A stretch of DNA of 27,067 nt, taken from DYFX01 sp964400625 (GTDB lineage: Bacteria; Patescibacteriota; Patescibacteriia; SG8-24; DYFX01). The stretch covers positions 1 to 27,067 of the forward strand of contig CAYNUS010000012.1 of assembly GCA_964400625.1 (NCBI GenBank), given 5' to 3'. The translations under genes were made by a program, and so were the position numbers. Positions 1-6,820 of this stretch are shown one piece after another (position 1 is the stretch's first letter; every line of letters begins with the position of its first letter). The notes under the pieces were generated by a model that was given only the letters and a program-made list of their open reading frames with translations, was not told where the DNA came from and searched no databases.

Positions 1-24
1 CCAGCCTTGATGGCGGTTCAAGGT

Positions 25-87
25 GTTCCGCGCGGTCGCGCGGAACGTACGCTCCGTAACGGGAATCGGAAGGGATCGCTCCCTTCC
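25..87. terminator. Two hairpins downstream of smpB
   Basis: Two perfect inverted repeats follow the smpB stop codon. The first, at 68-87, has 8-bp arms around a 4-nt loop that reads GCGA, a GNRA tetraloop, on the smpB strand. The second, at 25-46, has 10-bp arms (gttccgcgcg and its complement) around two bases. Neither is followed by a clear U-tract on the minus strand, so they may stabilise or process the smpB 3' end rather than act as a classical intrinsic terminator. The first 24 bases of the window show nothing else. Confidence 0.45.
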
Positions 88-91
88 CTCA

Positions 92-544
92 TCATCGCCG
101 GATCTTCATCCGGTTCCGGGCTTCGCGGTCGAGGTCGCGCTTCTTGATCGATTCGCGCTTCTCGAACTGCTTCTTGCCGCGCGCGATCGCGATCTCGATC
201 TTGATGCGTCCGGCCTTCATATAAGCACGAAGCGGCACGATTGTCAATCCGTCTTCCTCCCGTTTTCCGCGCAATTTCTCGAGTTCGCGCTTGTGGAGGA
301 GCAGTTTCCGCGAGCGGTCCGGGTCGTAGTCGGGGAGCGGGCCGGCCTTGGGGTAGCGGGCGATGTGCGCGCCCACGAGCGAGGCCTCGCCGCGGGTGAA
401 CGCCACGTGCGCGCCCTTCAGCTTCATATGCCCCGTCTTGGCGGACTTCACCTCGTGCCCCGCCAGCACCAAACCGGCCTCCATCTTGTCGAGGAGCTCG
501 TAGTCGTAGCGGGCGCGGTCGTTTGTGGCGAGGACGTCGTTCAT
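92..544 (-). CDS. smpB: SsrA-binding protein SmpB
   Basis: SmpB binds tmRNA and delivers it to stalled ribosomes for trans-translation. The 150-residue product has the family's usual length and landmarks: an N-terminal NDRARYDYELLDKMEAGLVL segment, GHEVKS near residue 30, RKLLLHKRELEKL near 80-92, GLTIVPLRAYMK, and a basic RGKKQFEKRESIKKRD tail that reaches into the ribosome. A longer reading frame runs upstream to 607, but its first 21 residues do not resemble SmpB and would overlap the divergent gene, so ATG at 544 is chosen. It is transcribed divergently from the permease gene, with only 19 bp between start codons. The ssrA RNA gene itself is not visible in this window. Confidence 0.97.
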   Translation of the reverse strand: MNDVLATNDRARYDYELLDKMEAGLVLAGHEVKSAKTGHMKLKGAHVAFTRGEASLVGAHIARYPKAGPLPDYDPDRSRKLLLHKRELEKLRGKREEDGLTIVPLRAYMKAGRIKIEIAIARGKKQFEKRESIKKRDLDREARNRMKIRR

Positions 545-552
545 GCTATATT
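523..552 (+). promoter_or_regulatory. Possible promoter of the 564-4157 operon
   Basis: A TATATT box at 547-552 lies 11 bases before the permease start codon, in the short divergent gap with smpB. A weak -35-like TTGTGG (523-528) stands 18 bp upstream. If used, transcription would start about 5 nt before the ATG, leaving almost no leader. The AT-rich patch could also serve the smpB side. Confidence 0.35.
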
Positions 553-563
553 TCCCGTGAAGT

Positions 564-1613
564 ATGCCCGAAATCGGCCCCGACCGCCAGCCGCAGGTCA
601 TCACCATCTCGACCCTCTCGATCGTGAAGGTCGCGATGTTCCTGCTGGCCGGTTTCTTCCTCTACATGATCCGCGACATCATCGCGCTGTTCTTCATGTC
701 GCTCGTGCTCGCCTCCATCATCAATCCGCTGGCGAGCTGGTTCCAGTCCAGGGGCTGGAGCCGCGCCGGCGCCGTGCTCCTCCTGTACCTGCTGATCCTC
801 TCGATCCTCGCCGCCGTCGTGATGGTGCTCGTGCCGGCCGTCGTCACCGAGACGCGCGACCTCCTCCTCAACGCCGACGCCATCTGGGCGAGCTTCCTCG
901 CCACGCTCGGGCCGCTACGCGAGTTCGTCGCGGCGCAGGGCCTCGGCGACAGCCTGAGCGACGCCATCTCCGCGATGGCGGGCGGCTTGAACGTCGCGGC
1001 CGGCGGCATCGTCGCTACCATCCGCGGCCTCGTCATGAGCCTCGCCTCGCTCATCATCGTGCTCGTCGTGGCCTTCTACCTCGTCGTCTCCGAGGACGCG
1101 CTGAAGCGCCTCTTCCGCGCCGTCGCGCCGGAAGCGTACCAGCCGTATCTCGTCGACCTCTTCCAGCGCATCGAGAAGAGCATCGGCGGCTGGGTGCGCG
1201 GACAGCTCATCCTGAGCCTCGTGGTCGGCATCGCGGTCTACGTCACCCTCAAGATCCTCGGCGTGAAGTACGCGCTCGTGCTCGCGCTCGCCGCCGGCAT
1301 CGCGGAGGCGCTGCCGTACATCGGCCCCGTCCTCTCCGCCGTGCCCGCCATCCTGATCGCGCTCACGCAGTCGCCGCTCCTGGGCCTGCTCGTGGCGGTC
1401 ATGTACGCCGTCATCCAGCAGGTCGAGAACCACATCCTCGTCCCCAAGGTCATGGAAAAGGTCACGGGGCTGCATCCCATCGTCAGCATCTTCGCGATGC
1501 TGATCGGCGTGAAGGTCGCGGGGCTGGTCGGCGCGCTCCTCGCCATCCCGGTCGCCATGATGCTCGGCATCGTCGTCTCCGACGCCTTCCGCTTCCTGAA
1601 GTCCCATCGCTGA
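564..1613 (+). CDS. AI-2E family transporter (PF01594-type permease)
   Basis: The 349-residue multi-pass membrane protein belongs to the AI-2E exporter/PerM family. It has two N-terminal hydrophobic segments (about residues 15-60), a third near 68-95, a soluble stretch around 95-150, and a C-terminal hydrophobic bundle. Family-typical motifs are EALPYIGPVLSAVPA (about 251-265) and QQVENHILVPKVM (about 285-297). Members export small molecules or act as cation/proton antiporters; the substrate here cannot be read from the sequence. It is the first gene of a tight operon: the next start codon follows its stop after one base. No convincing Shine-Dalgarno precedes the ATG, fitting a nearly leaderless start. 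Confidence 0.9.
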   Translation: MPEIGPDRQPQVITISTLSIVKVAMFLLAGFFLYMIRDIIALFFMSLVLASIINPLASWFQSRGWSRAGAVLLLYLLILSILAAVVMVLVPAVVTETRDLLLNADAIWASFLATLGPLREFVAAQGLGDSLSDAISAMAGGLNVAAGGIVATIRGLVMSLASLIIVLVVAFYLVVSEDALKRLFRAVAPEAYQPYLVDLFQRIEKSIGGWVRGQLILSLVVGIAVYVTLKILGVKYALVLALAAGIAEALPYIGPVLSAVPAILIALTQSPLLGLLVAVMYAVIQQVENHILVPKVMEKVTGLHPIVSIFAMLIGVKVAGLVGALLAIPVAMMLGIVVSDAFRFLKSHR

Positions 1614-1614
1614 T

Positions 1615-2382
1615 ATGCGGCGCTTCCTTCCCGTCCTCCTGCCCGTCGCCGGCGCGATCGGGTTCGCGGCGTTCAGCGAGCTCTCGCTCCGCCGCAGTTC
1701 CGAATTCCTCCTCTGGAGCCTGGTCACGATGGTCTGGATCCTGGGCGCCTTCGCCGCGCTCTCGAAAGGAAAGATGCGCGGCCGCCTGACCGCCGTGGCC
1801 GTCCCGGCCGTCGCGATGATCGCCATCTCGACCGTGATGTCGCTGCTCTTCCTCGACCTCGTCGCGCCGCGCCGCGGCTTCATCGCCTTCTTCGCCGTCA
1901 TCCTCTACCTCTTCCTGGAGCACGTCCGCCGCGAGGCGGCCGTGGGCGCGCTCGAGGACCGTCTCTCCATCTCGGAGTTCGCGCGCATGGTCAACATCGG
2001 CTCGCTCTTCCTCGTGGCCTCGGTCGGGCTCGGCGTCACCGCCTTCCTGCCCGTGCAGGCCTGGTGGACCGTGCCGCCCGTCGTGGCCGTGGCCGCGCTC
2101 TGGAGCTGGCACCTTTTCCTCGCCTGCACCGAGCGCTGCGTCCGCCCCGGCGCGCGCGTGGCCATCACGACCCTCATCGTCCTCCAGACGTATCTCGTGG
2201 CGCTGACGCTCCCGACCTCGATGTTCGTGGGCGGCGCGCTCGTCGGCATCGTCTACTATCTCGCCGCCAACCTCCTCCCGATCGGCGCCACCGACGCCAT
2301 CCCCGCGAAGCTCGTCCGCAAGTACGCGCTCTACGGCGGCGGATTGCTCCTCCTCATTCTCGCCACCGCACGCTGGGTATGA
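1615..2382 (+). CDS. Integral membrane protein of unknown function
   Basis: The 255-residue protein is almost entirely hydrophobic, with about seven or eight predicted membrane segments (near 5-22, 30-48, 58-80, 86-103, 128-150, 155-172, 180-200 and 205-252) joined by short charged loops. I do not recognise a family. The loop between segments four and five (VRREAAVGALEDRLSISEFA) is the longest soluble part. It begins one base after the permease stop and its own stop overlaps the next start (ATGA), so it is translationally coupled to both neighbours. That placement suggests an envelope-associated role, but no specific function can be claimed. Confidence 0.8.
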   Translation: MRRFLPVLLPVAGAIGFAAFSELSLRRSSEFLLWSLVTMVWILGAFAALSKGKMRGRLTAVAVPAVAMIAISTVMSLLFLDLVAPRRGFIAFFAVILYLFLEHVRREAAVGALEDRLSISEFARMVNIGSLFLVASVGLGVTAFLPVQAWWTVPPVVAVAALWSWHLFLACTERCVRPGARVAITTLIVLQTYLVALTLPTSMFVGGALVGIVYYLAANLLPIGATDAIPAKLVRKYALYGGGLLLLILATARWV

Positions 2383-3491
2383 CGCCTATGTTCACCACGA
2401 AACGCCCGACCTACGCCGAACTCGTCCGCCTGACGCTCGTCCCCGTCGTGCTCGGCCTCGCCGCCGGCATCGCGGGCGCGCTCACCGCGGAATCGTATCT
2501 CGCCGCCGAATCCTTCCAGGAACCCGCGCCGATCCAGATCGGACGCCCGAGCGTCTCCGTCACCTCGCCTCTGCCCGAGACCGAGATCGCCGAGCGCCTC
2601 GCGCGCGTGAACGTTCCGCTCTACGCCCGCCGGGCTTCCGGCAACGACGTCGCCGAGCGCGCCCGTTCCGCTTCGGACATCGTCGGCTACGCCTCGGTCC
2701 TCACCTCCGACGGCTGGCTCGCCACGCACCAGAGCGCGCTCGAAGGCCCGGTCTCCGCCGCCGTGGGCGGCCGCCTCCTCGATCCGTCCGCCCAGGTCGT
2801 CGACGCCCGCACCGGCGTGGTCTTCCTCAAGATCGACGCCGCCGCGCTCGACGTGAGCGGCTTCGAGGACACCGACGTCCTGCGCCCCGGCACGCGTCTC
2901 TACGCCGCCGACGGGGGACTCTTCGCCCAGGGCGTCTTCGCCGGCGCCGCGCCGTCCGACCGGAAGGTCCCGCCCGGCAGCCTGCGCAGCACCGACCGCT
3001 TCTCCCGCATCTTCCTCTTCGACCGCCCGCTCGGCGAACGCGCCTCCGGCAGCGCCGTGCTCACGGTCGGCGGCAACCTGGCCGGCATCGTCGCGCCCGG
3101 CGAGGACGGCAACGACGCCTTCGTCCCGATGCACCTCATCCGCCCGGTCCTCGCCGCCGTCTTCCGCGGTCAGCCGCCCGCCCGCGCCGCGCTGGGCGCC
3201 CACTACCTTCCGCTCGACGAGACCGTCCTGAGCGGCCAAGGCTTCGGAGGCTTGAGCGGCGCCCGCATCACCGCCTCACGCGGCCTGGGCCTTCCCGCCA
3301 CACGCGCCGGATCGGCCGCCACCCGCGCCGGGCTGATGGAAGGGGATATCGTCGCGGCCGTCGACGAGGTCGAGATCTCCGGCGGGCGCGACCTGGCCGA
3401 GCTCATCGCCGAATACGCCCCCGGCGCCAAGGCCCGCTTCGACATCCTGAGGGGCGGCGAGCGCCGCGTCGTCGAGGTGACATTCGACTAG
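2379..3491 (+). CDS. Degenerate HtrA/DegP-like protein with PDZ domain
   Basis: The 370-residue protein is laid out like an HtrA/DegQ envelope protease: a membrane anchor at about 15-37, a trypsin-fold region at about 97-262, and a C-terminal PDZ domain at about 290-369 (GLMEGDIVAAVDEVEISG). HtrA enzymes degrade misfolded envelope proteins using His, Asp and Ser. Aligned by eye, the Ser position seems kept (RASGSAVL, Ser223), but the ILTNNHVV region reads WLATHQSAL, shifting the only His (117) two positions, and the Asp before LAVLKI is Gly146 (TGVVFLKI). It is therefore probably an inactive chaperone- or scaffold-type relative. The start overlaps the previous stop as ATGA at 2379; a second in-frame ATG lies at 2388. 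Confidence 0.8.
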   Translation: MTPMFTTKRPTYAELVRLTLVPVVLGLAAGIAGALTAESYLAAESFQEPAPIQIGRPSVSVTSPLPETEIAERLARVNVPLYARRASGNDVAERARSASDIVGYASVLTSDGWLATHQSALEGPVSAAVGGRLLDPSAQVVDARTGVVFLKIDAAALDVSGFEDTDVLRPGTRLYAADGGLFAQGVFAGAAPSDRKVPPGSLRSTDRFSRIFLFDRPLGERASGSAVLTVGGNLAGIVAPGEDGNDAFVPMHLIRPVLAAVFRGQPPARAALGAHYLPLDETVLSGQGFGGLSGARITASRGLGLPATRAGSAATRAGLMEGDIVAAVDEVEISGGRDLAELIAEYAPGAKARFDILRGGERRVVEVTFD

Positions 3492-3493
3492 CC

Positions 3494-3519
3494 GAAGGAG
3501 TACAATGAAGGAGGTATGA
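3494..3519 (+). promoter_or_regulatory. Shine-Dalgarno with four-codon leader ORF overlapping the next start
   Basis: GAAGGAG at 3494-3500 is correctly spaced for ATG at 3505, which opens a tiny frame (Met-Lys-Glu-Val-stop, 3505-3519). Its TGA overlaps the ATG at 3516 of the Wzz-like gene as ATGA. The second purine run, AAGGAGG at 3508-3514, is only one base from that ATG, too close for normal initiation. Reinitiation from the mini-ORF, or unusually short spacing, would explain translation of the downstream gene. Confidence 0.35.
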
Positions 3520-4157
3520 CCCTGGACATCGCGCAACTGCTCGAACGGCATTGGAAGACGGTCGCCGTCTCCGCCGTCTTGGTCATGGTGGCCGCCGCCG
3601 CCCTGAGTTTCGTGCGTCCCCTCGAATACTCCTCCACGATGCGCCTCCTCATCATCCAGAAGGCCGGCGTGAACCTCGATCCCTACACCGCCATCCGCTC
3701 GGCCGAACGCATCGCCGACAACCTGAGCCAGGTCATCTACACCTCCGTCTTCTACGACAAGGTCACCGCCGCCGGCTTCGACATAGACCGCAGCTACTTC
3801 GATCCCGTCGAATCCCGCCGCCGCCAGCAGTGGTCGCGCATGGTCACGACACAGGTGACGCACGAGACCGGCTTCCTGCAGATCAGCGTCTATCACAAGG
3901 ACAAGGAACAGGCGTCCGAAATCGCCCGCGCCGTCGCCTTCGTCCTCACGACCGAGGGCAACCAGTTCATCGGCGGCCGCGACCTCGAGATCCGCCTCGT
4001 CGACACCCCCCTCCAATCGCGCTTCCCGGTCCGCCCCAACGTCCCCCTGAACGCCTTCCTCGGCGCCGTCATCGGCGTCATCCTGAGCTCCCTCTACCTC
4101 GTCGTCGGCGAAGCCCGCCGCCACCGCCACCGCGTCAACTTCTCCGGCACCCACTGA
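3516..4157 (+). CDS. Wzz-like polysaccharide chain-length determinant protein
   Basis: The 213-residue protein has the two-transmembrane layout of Wzz/polysaccharide co-polymerase proteins: TM1 at about 15-33, an extracytoplasmic domain, then a proline-rich approach (SRFPVRPNVPLNA) into TM2 at about 178-198, ending in a short basic tail. Proteins of this kind set the length of surface polysaccharides together with a Wzy-type polymerase. It is shorter than typical Wzz proteins (300 residues or more) and has no attached tyrosine-kinase domain. It is the last gene of the operon starting at 564 and is followed directly by a strong terminator. A polymerase/ligase-like gene and two glycosyltransferases occur further along, supporting a surface-glycan role. 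Confidence 0.75.
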   Translation: MTLDIAQLLERHWKTVAVSAVLVMVAAAALSFVRPLEYSSTMRLLIIQKAGVNLDPYTAIRSAERIADNLSQVIYTSVFYDKVTAAGFDIDRSYFDPVESRRRQQWSRMVTTQVTHETGFLQISVYHKDKEQASEIARAVAFVLTTEGNQFIGGRDLEIRLVDTPLQSRFPVRPNVPLNAFLGAVIGVILSSLYLVVGEARRHRHRVNFSGTH

Positions 4158-4167
4158 ACCGCCCCAG

Positions 4168-4196
4168 AAAACCCCCTCGCCCGAGGGGGGTTTTTC
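4168..4196 (+). terminator. Intrinsic terminator of the 564-4157 operon
   Basis: Arms ccccctcg (4172-4179) and cgaggggg (4182-4189) form a GC-rich hairpin preceded by four A and followed by TTTTT, ten bases after the last stop codon of the operon. Confidence 0.93.
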
Positions 4197-4228
4197 GTAT
4201 CCCCACTCCCTTAATCCACCCTAAAAAA

Positions 4229-4316
4229 GGGCCGGCCGGGGGCTCGTGAGCGCAGCGTCCGTTCCAACAGCGACAAACCTCTTCCCGGCGCCAGCTCACG
4301 GGCCCCCGGCCGGCCC
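4229..4316 (-). repeat. 23-bp inverted repeat with 42-nt loop and minus-strand T-tract
   Basis: Arms at 4229-4251 and 4294-4316 are complementary over 23 bp with a single G-T mismatch. On the minus strand the hairpin runs directly into six T (complement of 4223-4228), like an intrinsic terminator with an oversized loop. No minus-strand gene upstream needs one: the flanking genes are both plus strand. It may be the 3' part of a small minus-strand RNA or a remnant of a mobile element. Confidence 0.6.
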
Positions 4317-4331
4317 GTCTGCCACCCCATC

Positions 4332-4360
4332 TTGACAAAACCGCCGGAATATGTTTTACT
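4332..4360 (+). promoter_or_regulatory. Sigma-70-type promoter of the collagen-like gene
   Basis: TTGACA at 4332-4337, a 17-bp spacer and TTTACT at 4355-4360. The -35 continues as TTGACAAAACCG, as at the promoter at 7919, and the downstream region (ACTG followed by GGTTCAT or GGTTTCAT) is also alike, so the two promoters look related by duplication. The predicted start is near 4367. Confidence 0.75.
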
Positions 4361-4366
4361 GCTGGG

Positions 4367-4568
4367 TTCATTGAAATGCCCTCGTCGTGCCAGAGAAGCC
4401 CTGAAATCACCCGATGCGTGACCGGGAGACACCTCCTCCTTGTCTTCCGGAAGCCGTCGGGTGATTCCAGCGCTTCTTTCCGTCAGTGACGGAGAGTACC
4501 CGAAAGGGGCCGGATGTCCGGAGCGCTCGTACAGTTCGCACATCAACAACTGGACAGAGGAGGTGCCC
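4367..4568 (+). promoter_or_regulatory. Structured 5' leader with anti-Shine-Dalgarno loop
   Basis: The ~200-nt leader between the promoter and the collagen-like gene folds into a long stem: 4394-4399 with 4472-4477, 4401-4403 with 4468-4470, 4405-4414 with 4457-4466, and an inner 10-bp helix 4422-4431 with 4441-4450 (one G-U). The apical loop is CCTCCTCCT (4432-4440). ACCTCCTC at 4431-4438 is perfectly complementary to the gene's own ribosome binding site GAGGAGGT at 4557-4564. Smaller hairpins follow: 4480-4484/4488-4492, a CCC-GAAA-GGG tetraloop at 4499-4508, 4510-4514/4517-4521, and 4532-4536/4548-4552 just before the Shine-Dalgarno. I recognise no known riboswitch class. The rest of the gap (4196-4366) holds only the inverted repeat and promoter listed separately. 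Confidence 0.65.
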
Positions 4569-5585
4569 ATGAGGCACATGATCATGACCGCTTGCAGCCT
4601 GGTTCTCCTGGCCGCGGTCCAGGGTACCGCCCTGGCCGACAAGATGGAGATCCCCCCGCCCCCGCCGGCCGAGACCGGCGGCTCCTGCCCGCTCCTCACG
4701 GAGTGCAAGGAGTCGCTCGCGTCCTGCCAGCAGGACGTGGAGACGCTTCTCCCCGTCGTCGCCAAGTGCGAAGGCACTGACGTCGACACGGTGAGGAAGA
4801 AGTACGGCATCTCGGGCGAGACCACCGTCACGGTGGTGAAGCGCCCGCCGGCCAAGCCCCGGAAGCCCTCGAAGCCGAGCAAGCCCAAGACGCCCCCCAA
4901 GGTCGTCGAAGGCAAGCCCGGTCCGCAGGGACCCGCCGGGCCGCAAGGTCCGGCCGGCCCGCAAGGGCCGAAGGGGGACGCCGGCAAGTCCTCCACGATC
5001 GAAGTGGCGCTCGAGCCGCCGGGCAAGCGTTGCCCGGCCGGCGGACAGCGCCTCGCGATCGCGAGCGGCGCGGACGTCTACGACGTCTACGTCTGCAACG
5101 GCAAGGACGGACAGTCCGGCAGCAACGGTCGGCCCGGTGCGGATGGCAACACCCGCATCCAGGTCGGTCTCGGTTTCCGCCACAGCGCGGTCCTCTCGAA
5201 GGGCCGCCCGACGGGCTACAGCGCCGCGCCGGAACTCCAGGTGGAGTACTGGCTCAGCCCGACCTGGGAGTTCCAGGTCGGCATGGCATGGGCCTGGGGC
5301 GAGGACCGCAACATGGTCGTCACCTCGGAGCTCTGCCGCCGCGGATTGGACTCGATGTTCGGGTTCTGCCTCGGCGGCCAGTACCAGGCCTGGAACCTGG
5401 AGGGCAATCTCGCCCTCTGGCACTCCGGTCTCGGTACCGCGTCGGTGAAGTTCGTCCCGGTGGACAGCAAGTACGTCGATCTCTCGTTCGAAGCCGGCCC
5501 CCTGGTCGGGTTCGACGGGTACGACGACGACATGCAGTTCGCCTGGGGATGGACCGGCGCGGCCGTCATCTCCGGCAAGTTCTGA
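4569..5585 (+). CDS. Secreted collagen-repeat protein with beta-barrel-like C-terminus
   Basis: The 338-residue protein has a signal peptide (residues 1-23, ending TALA), a Cys-rich region (Cys40, 46, 53, 67), a Lys/Pro-rich linker (about 91-113), and two collagen-type Gly-X-Y runs at 115-138 (eight triplets) and 178-192 (five triplets) separated by a short domain with Cys155 and Cys176. The last ~140 residues alternate hydrophobic and polar residues, are rich in aromatics, and end in Gly-Lys-Phe, like a small outer-membrane barrel. It is probably a surface or fibre-forming protein. ATG at 4569 is chosen because a Shine-Dalgarno (4557-4564) and a good signal peptide follow from it; the frame is open upstream to 4440 but lacks these. 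Confidence 0.8.
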   Translation: MRHMIMTACSLVLLAAVQGTALADKMEIPPPPPAETGGSCPLLTECKESLASCQQDVETLLPVVAKCEGTDVDTVRKKYGISGETTVTVVKRPPAKPRKPSKPSKPKTPPKVVEGKPGPQGPAGPQGPAGPQGPKGDAGKSSTIEVALEPPGKRCPAGGQRLAIASGADVYDVYVCNGKDGQSGSNGRPGADGNTRIQVGLGFRHSAVLSKGRPTGYSAAPELQVEYWLSPTWEFQVGMAWAWGEDRNMVVTSELCRRGLDSMFGFCLGGQYQAWNLEGNLALWHSGLGTASVKFVPVDSKYVDLSFEAGPLVGFDGYDDDMQFAWGWTGAAVISGKF

Positions 5586-5596
5586 TCCTCATGAGC

Positions 5597-5645
5597 CCGT
5601 GACGCTCCGCTTCCCCGACACCAAGAAGGGGAGCGCGGGTCACGG
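5597..5645 (+). terminator. Long hairpin between collagen-like gene and first lipoprotein gene
   Basis: CCGTGAC (5597-5603) pairs with GTCACGG (5639-5645), and an inner stem joins the CGCTTCCCC and GGGGAGCG segments. No U-tract follows, so partial termination or mRNA stabilisation is more likely than complete termination. No separate promoter is visible before the next gene, which may be reached by read-through. Confidence 0.45.
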
Positions 5646-5692
5646 CCGTACTCCCCTTCGAACGACCCCAACCTCTTCGAAGGAGATACGCC

Positions 5693-6256
5693 ATGAAGAC
5701 CTCGATCAAGTCCTTCTCGTTCCTCGTCCTCTCGCTCGTCCTCGCCGTCGGCTGCGCCCAGCGCGGCGATGACGGCGGCGACGACGACCCCATGCCCGAC
5801 GCCGGCGGCGGCACCGACCTCACGGTCGACCCGCCCGCCGAGTCCGGCACCTGGGCGTGCCGCTCCGGCGTCGATGCCGAAGGCGTCACGTACCTGGAGT
5901 TCCGTCCGGGCTACCTGAACGGCGGCACCGTGGAGAGCGCCTACATCGTCGGCCAGGCCGACGGCGAAGGCATCTACGCCTACTTCCACGGCGCGTACGT
6001 CCAGCGCCCCAAGCACTCCGGCTCCGGCTGGTACCGCCTCGACCTCTCGGGTCCCGTCGGTTCCGTCGGCGTCCTGACCTACGCCTCCTGTGAGGACAAG
6101 GTCGGGACGAACGCCTCGTGCTGGGCGCAGTACGGCGCGGCGCTGTCCGCCGAGGCCGCCGGCCCCTTCCGCTACAACTCGAGCGGCACGAACTACGCGT
6201 GCCGGTTCGAGATCGATGCGGACGGCAAGCCCGCCAAGCCCCGCGGCGCCAACTAG
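5693..6256 (+). CDS. Predicted lipoprotein, Cys-bracketed domain
   Basis: The 187-residue protein starts with a lipoprotein signal peptide: a Lys N-terminus, a hydrophobic core, and lipobox LAVGC with the acylated Cys21. An acidic linker (about 24-42, Asp/Gly-rich) follows, then one globular domain from about 52 to 174. That domain opens with TWAC (Cys56) and closes with NYACRFEI (Cys170), with Cys133 and Cys143 inside. The opening and closing Cys strands recur in the two following lipoprotein genes (7197-7823 and 8038-9558), suggesting a shared domain. I know no function for it. The start has a good Shine-Dalgarno (AAGGAG) nine bases upstream. A strong terminator follows the gene. Confidence 0.82.
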   Translation: MKTSIKSFSFLVLSLVLAVGCAQRGDDGGDDDPMPDAGGGTDLTVDPPAESGTWACRSGVDAEGVTYLEFRPGYLNGGTVESAYIVGQADGEGIYAYFHGAYVQRPKHSGSGWYRLDLSGPVGSVGVLTYASCEDKVGTNASCWAQYGAALSAEAAGPFRYNSSGTNYACRFEIDADGKPAKPRGAN

Positions 6257-6280
6257 CGCCGTCCTCCGTCAACCTCAGCC

Positions 6281-6317
6281 AGCCCCGATCGCATGATCGG
6301 GGCTGTTCTTTTTATCT
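6281..6317 (+). terminator. Intrinsic terminator after lipoprotein gene
   Basis: agccccgatc (6281-6290) and gatcggggct (6295-6304) form a perfect 10-bp stem with loop GCAT, followed by a T-rich run (GTTCTTTTTAT). Confidence 0.92.
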
Positions 6318-6396
6318 TTCGTCATCCCGACTAGCCGCTCCTCGTCATCCGCCCGAGCGCCCACCCCTCACCTCATTCCGCCCGAGCACCCCCTTT

Positions 6397-6800
6397 CGTC
6401 ATTCCGACCGAGCGTAGCGAGTGGAGGAACCCCTCTCGCCGCTCAGATGATCCCTTCCCACATGTCACGCCAACCTCGATTCATCGTGCGGATAAGGAAT
6501 TCCTTCTTTTCGCGGCGCCACTTTTTCAACTGCTTCTCACGAGCGATCGCGTCGGTCGCGGTCTCGAACGTTTCGAAATAGACGAGTTTCCGGCACGAAT
6601 ATTCTTTCGCGAAGCCGGGAATCGCACCGGTACGGTGCTCATGCACCCTTCTGACGAGATCGTTCGTCACCCCGACATACAGCGTGCCCGAGACGCTCGC
6701 CATGATGTAGACGCAGAATCTTCGTTCATGCATAGGCGATGACGCCAACATACGGGCGTCGTGCGACGCAAGGGGTTCCTCGGCTTCGCTCGGAATGACG
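6397..6800. mobile_element. GIY-YIG cassette A bounded by imperfect inverted repeats
   Basis: The GIY-YIG gene at 6443-6733 lies between a repeat at 6397-6434 (beginning cgtcattccgaccgagcg and ending ggaggaacccct) and an inverted copy at 6771-6800 (aggggttcct to cggaatgacg). The arms match over most of their length with small insertions. Degenerate direct copies (6320-6396) lie to the left, and further copies at 6821-6948 to the right. The arrangement is that of a small self-contained element with a nuclease gene, like the cassettes near 14.9 and 20.6 kb. Mobility is inferred from structure only. Confidence 0.6.
6443..6733 (-). CDS. GIY-YIG nuclease domain protein (UPF0213-like), cassette A
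   Basis: This 96-residue single-domain protein belongs to the GIY-YIG endonuclease superfamily. The paired motif appears as VYI (8-10) and YVG (19-21), followed by the catalytic-type Arg (NDLVRRVHEHRTG, 25-36) and Glu66 in AREKQLKKW. Such short proteins carry no separate DNA-binding domain. ATG at 6733 is chosen because the next residues match the other two copies; the frame is open to 6817, but those codons lie in the flanking repeat. It is closer to cassette C (both have GTLYxGxTNDL and FETxxxAxxAIAREK) than to cassette B, so the copies are not one recent duplication. Whether it cuts DNA and what it serves is unknown. Confidence 0.88.
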   Translation of the reverse strand: MHERRFCVYIMASVSGTLYVGVTNDLVRRVHEHRTGAIPGFAKEYSCRKLVYFETFETATDAIAREKQLKKWRREKKEFLIRTMNRGWRDMWEGII

Positions 6801-6820
6801 ATGGAGTTTCCGTGCATGCC

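Noticed and set aside
1..91. tmRNA gene beside smpB
   Set aside because: ssrA is sometimes near smpB, but the characteristic GGGG-TGA start and tRNA-like ends are not present in the visible bases.
4394..4564. Known riboswitch class in the collagen gene leader
   Set aside because: I compared it from memory with c-di-GMP, TPP, cobalamin, glycine and SAM motifs and found no matching conserved core, so it is reported only as a novel candidate.
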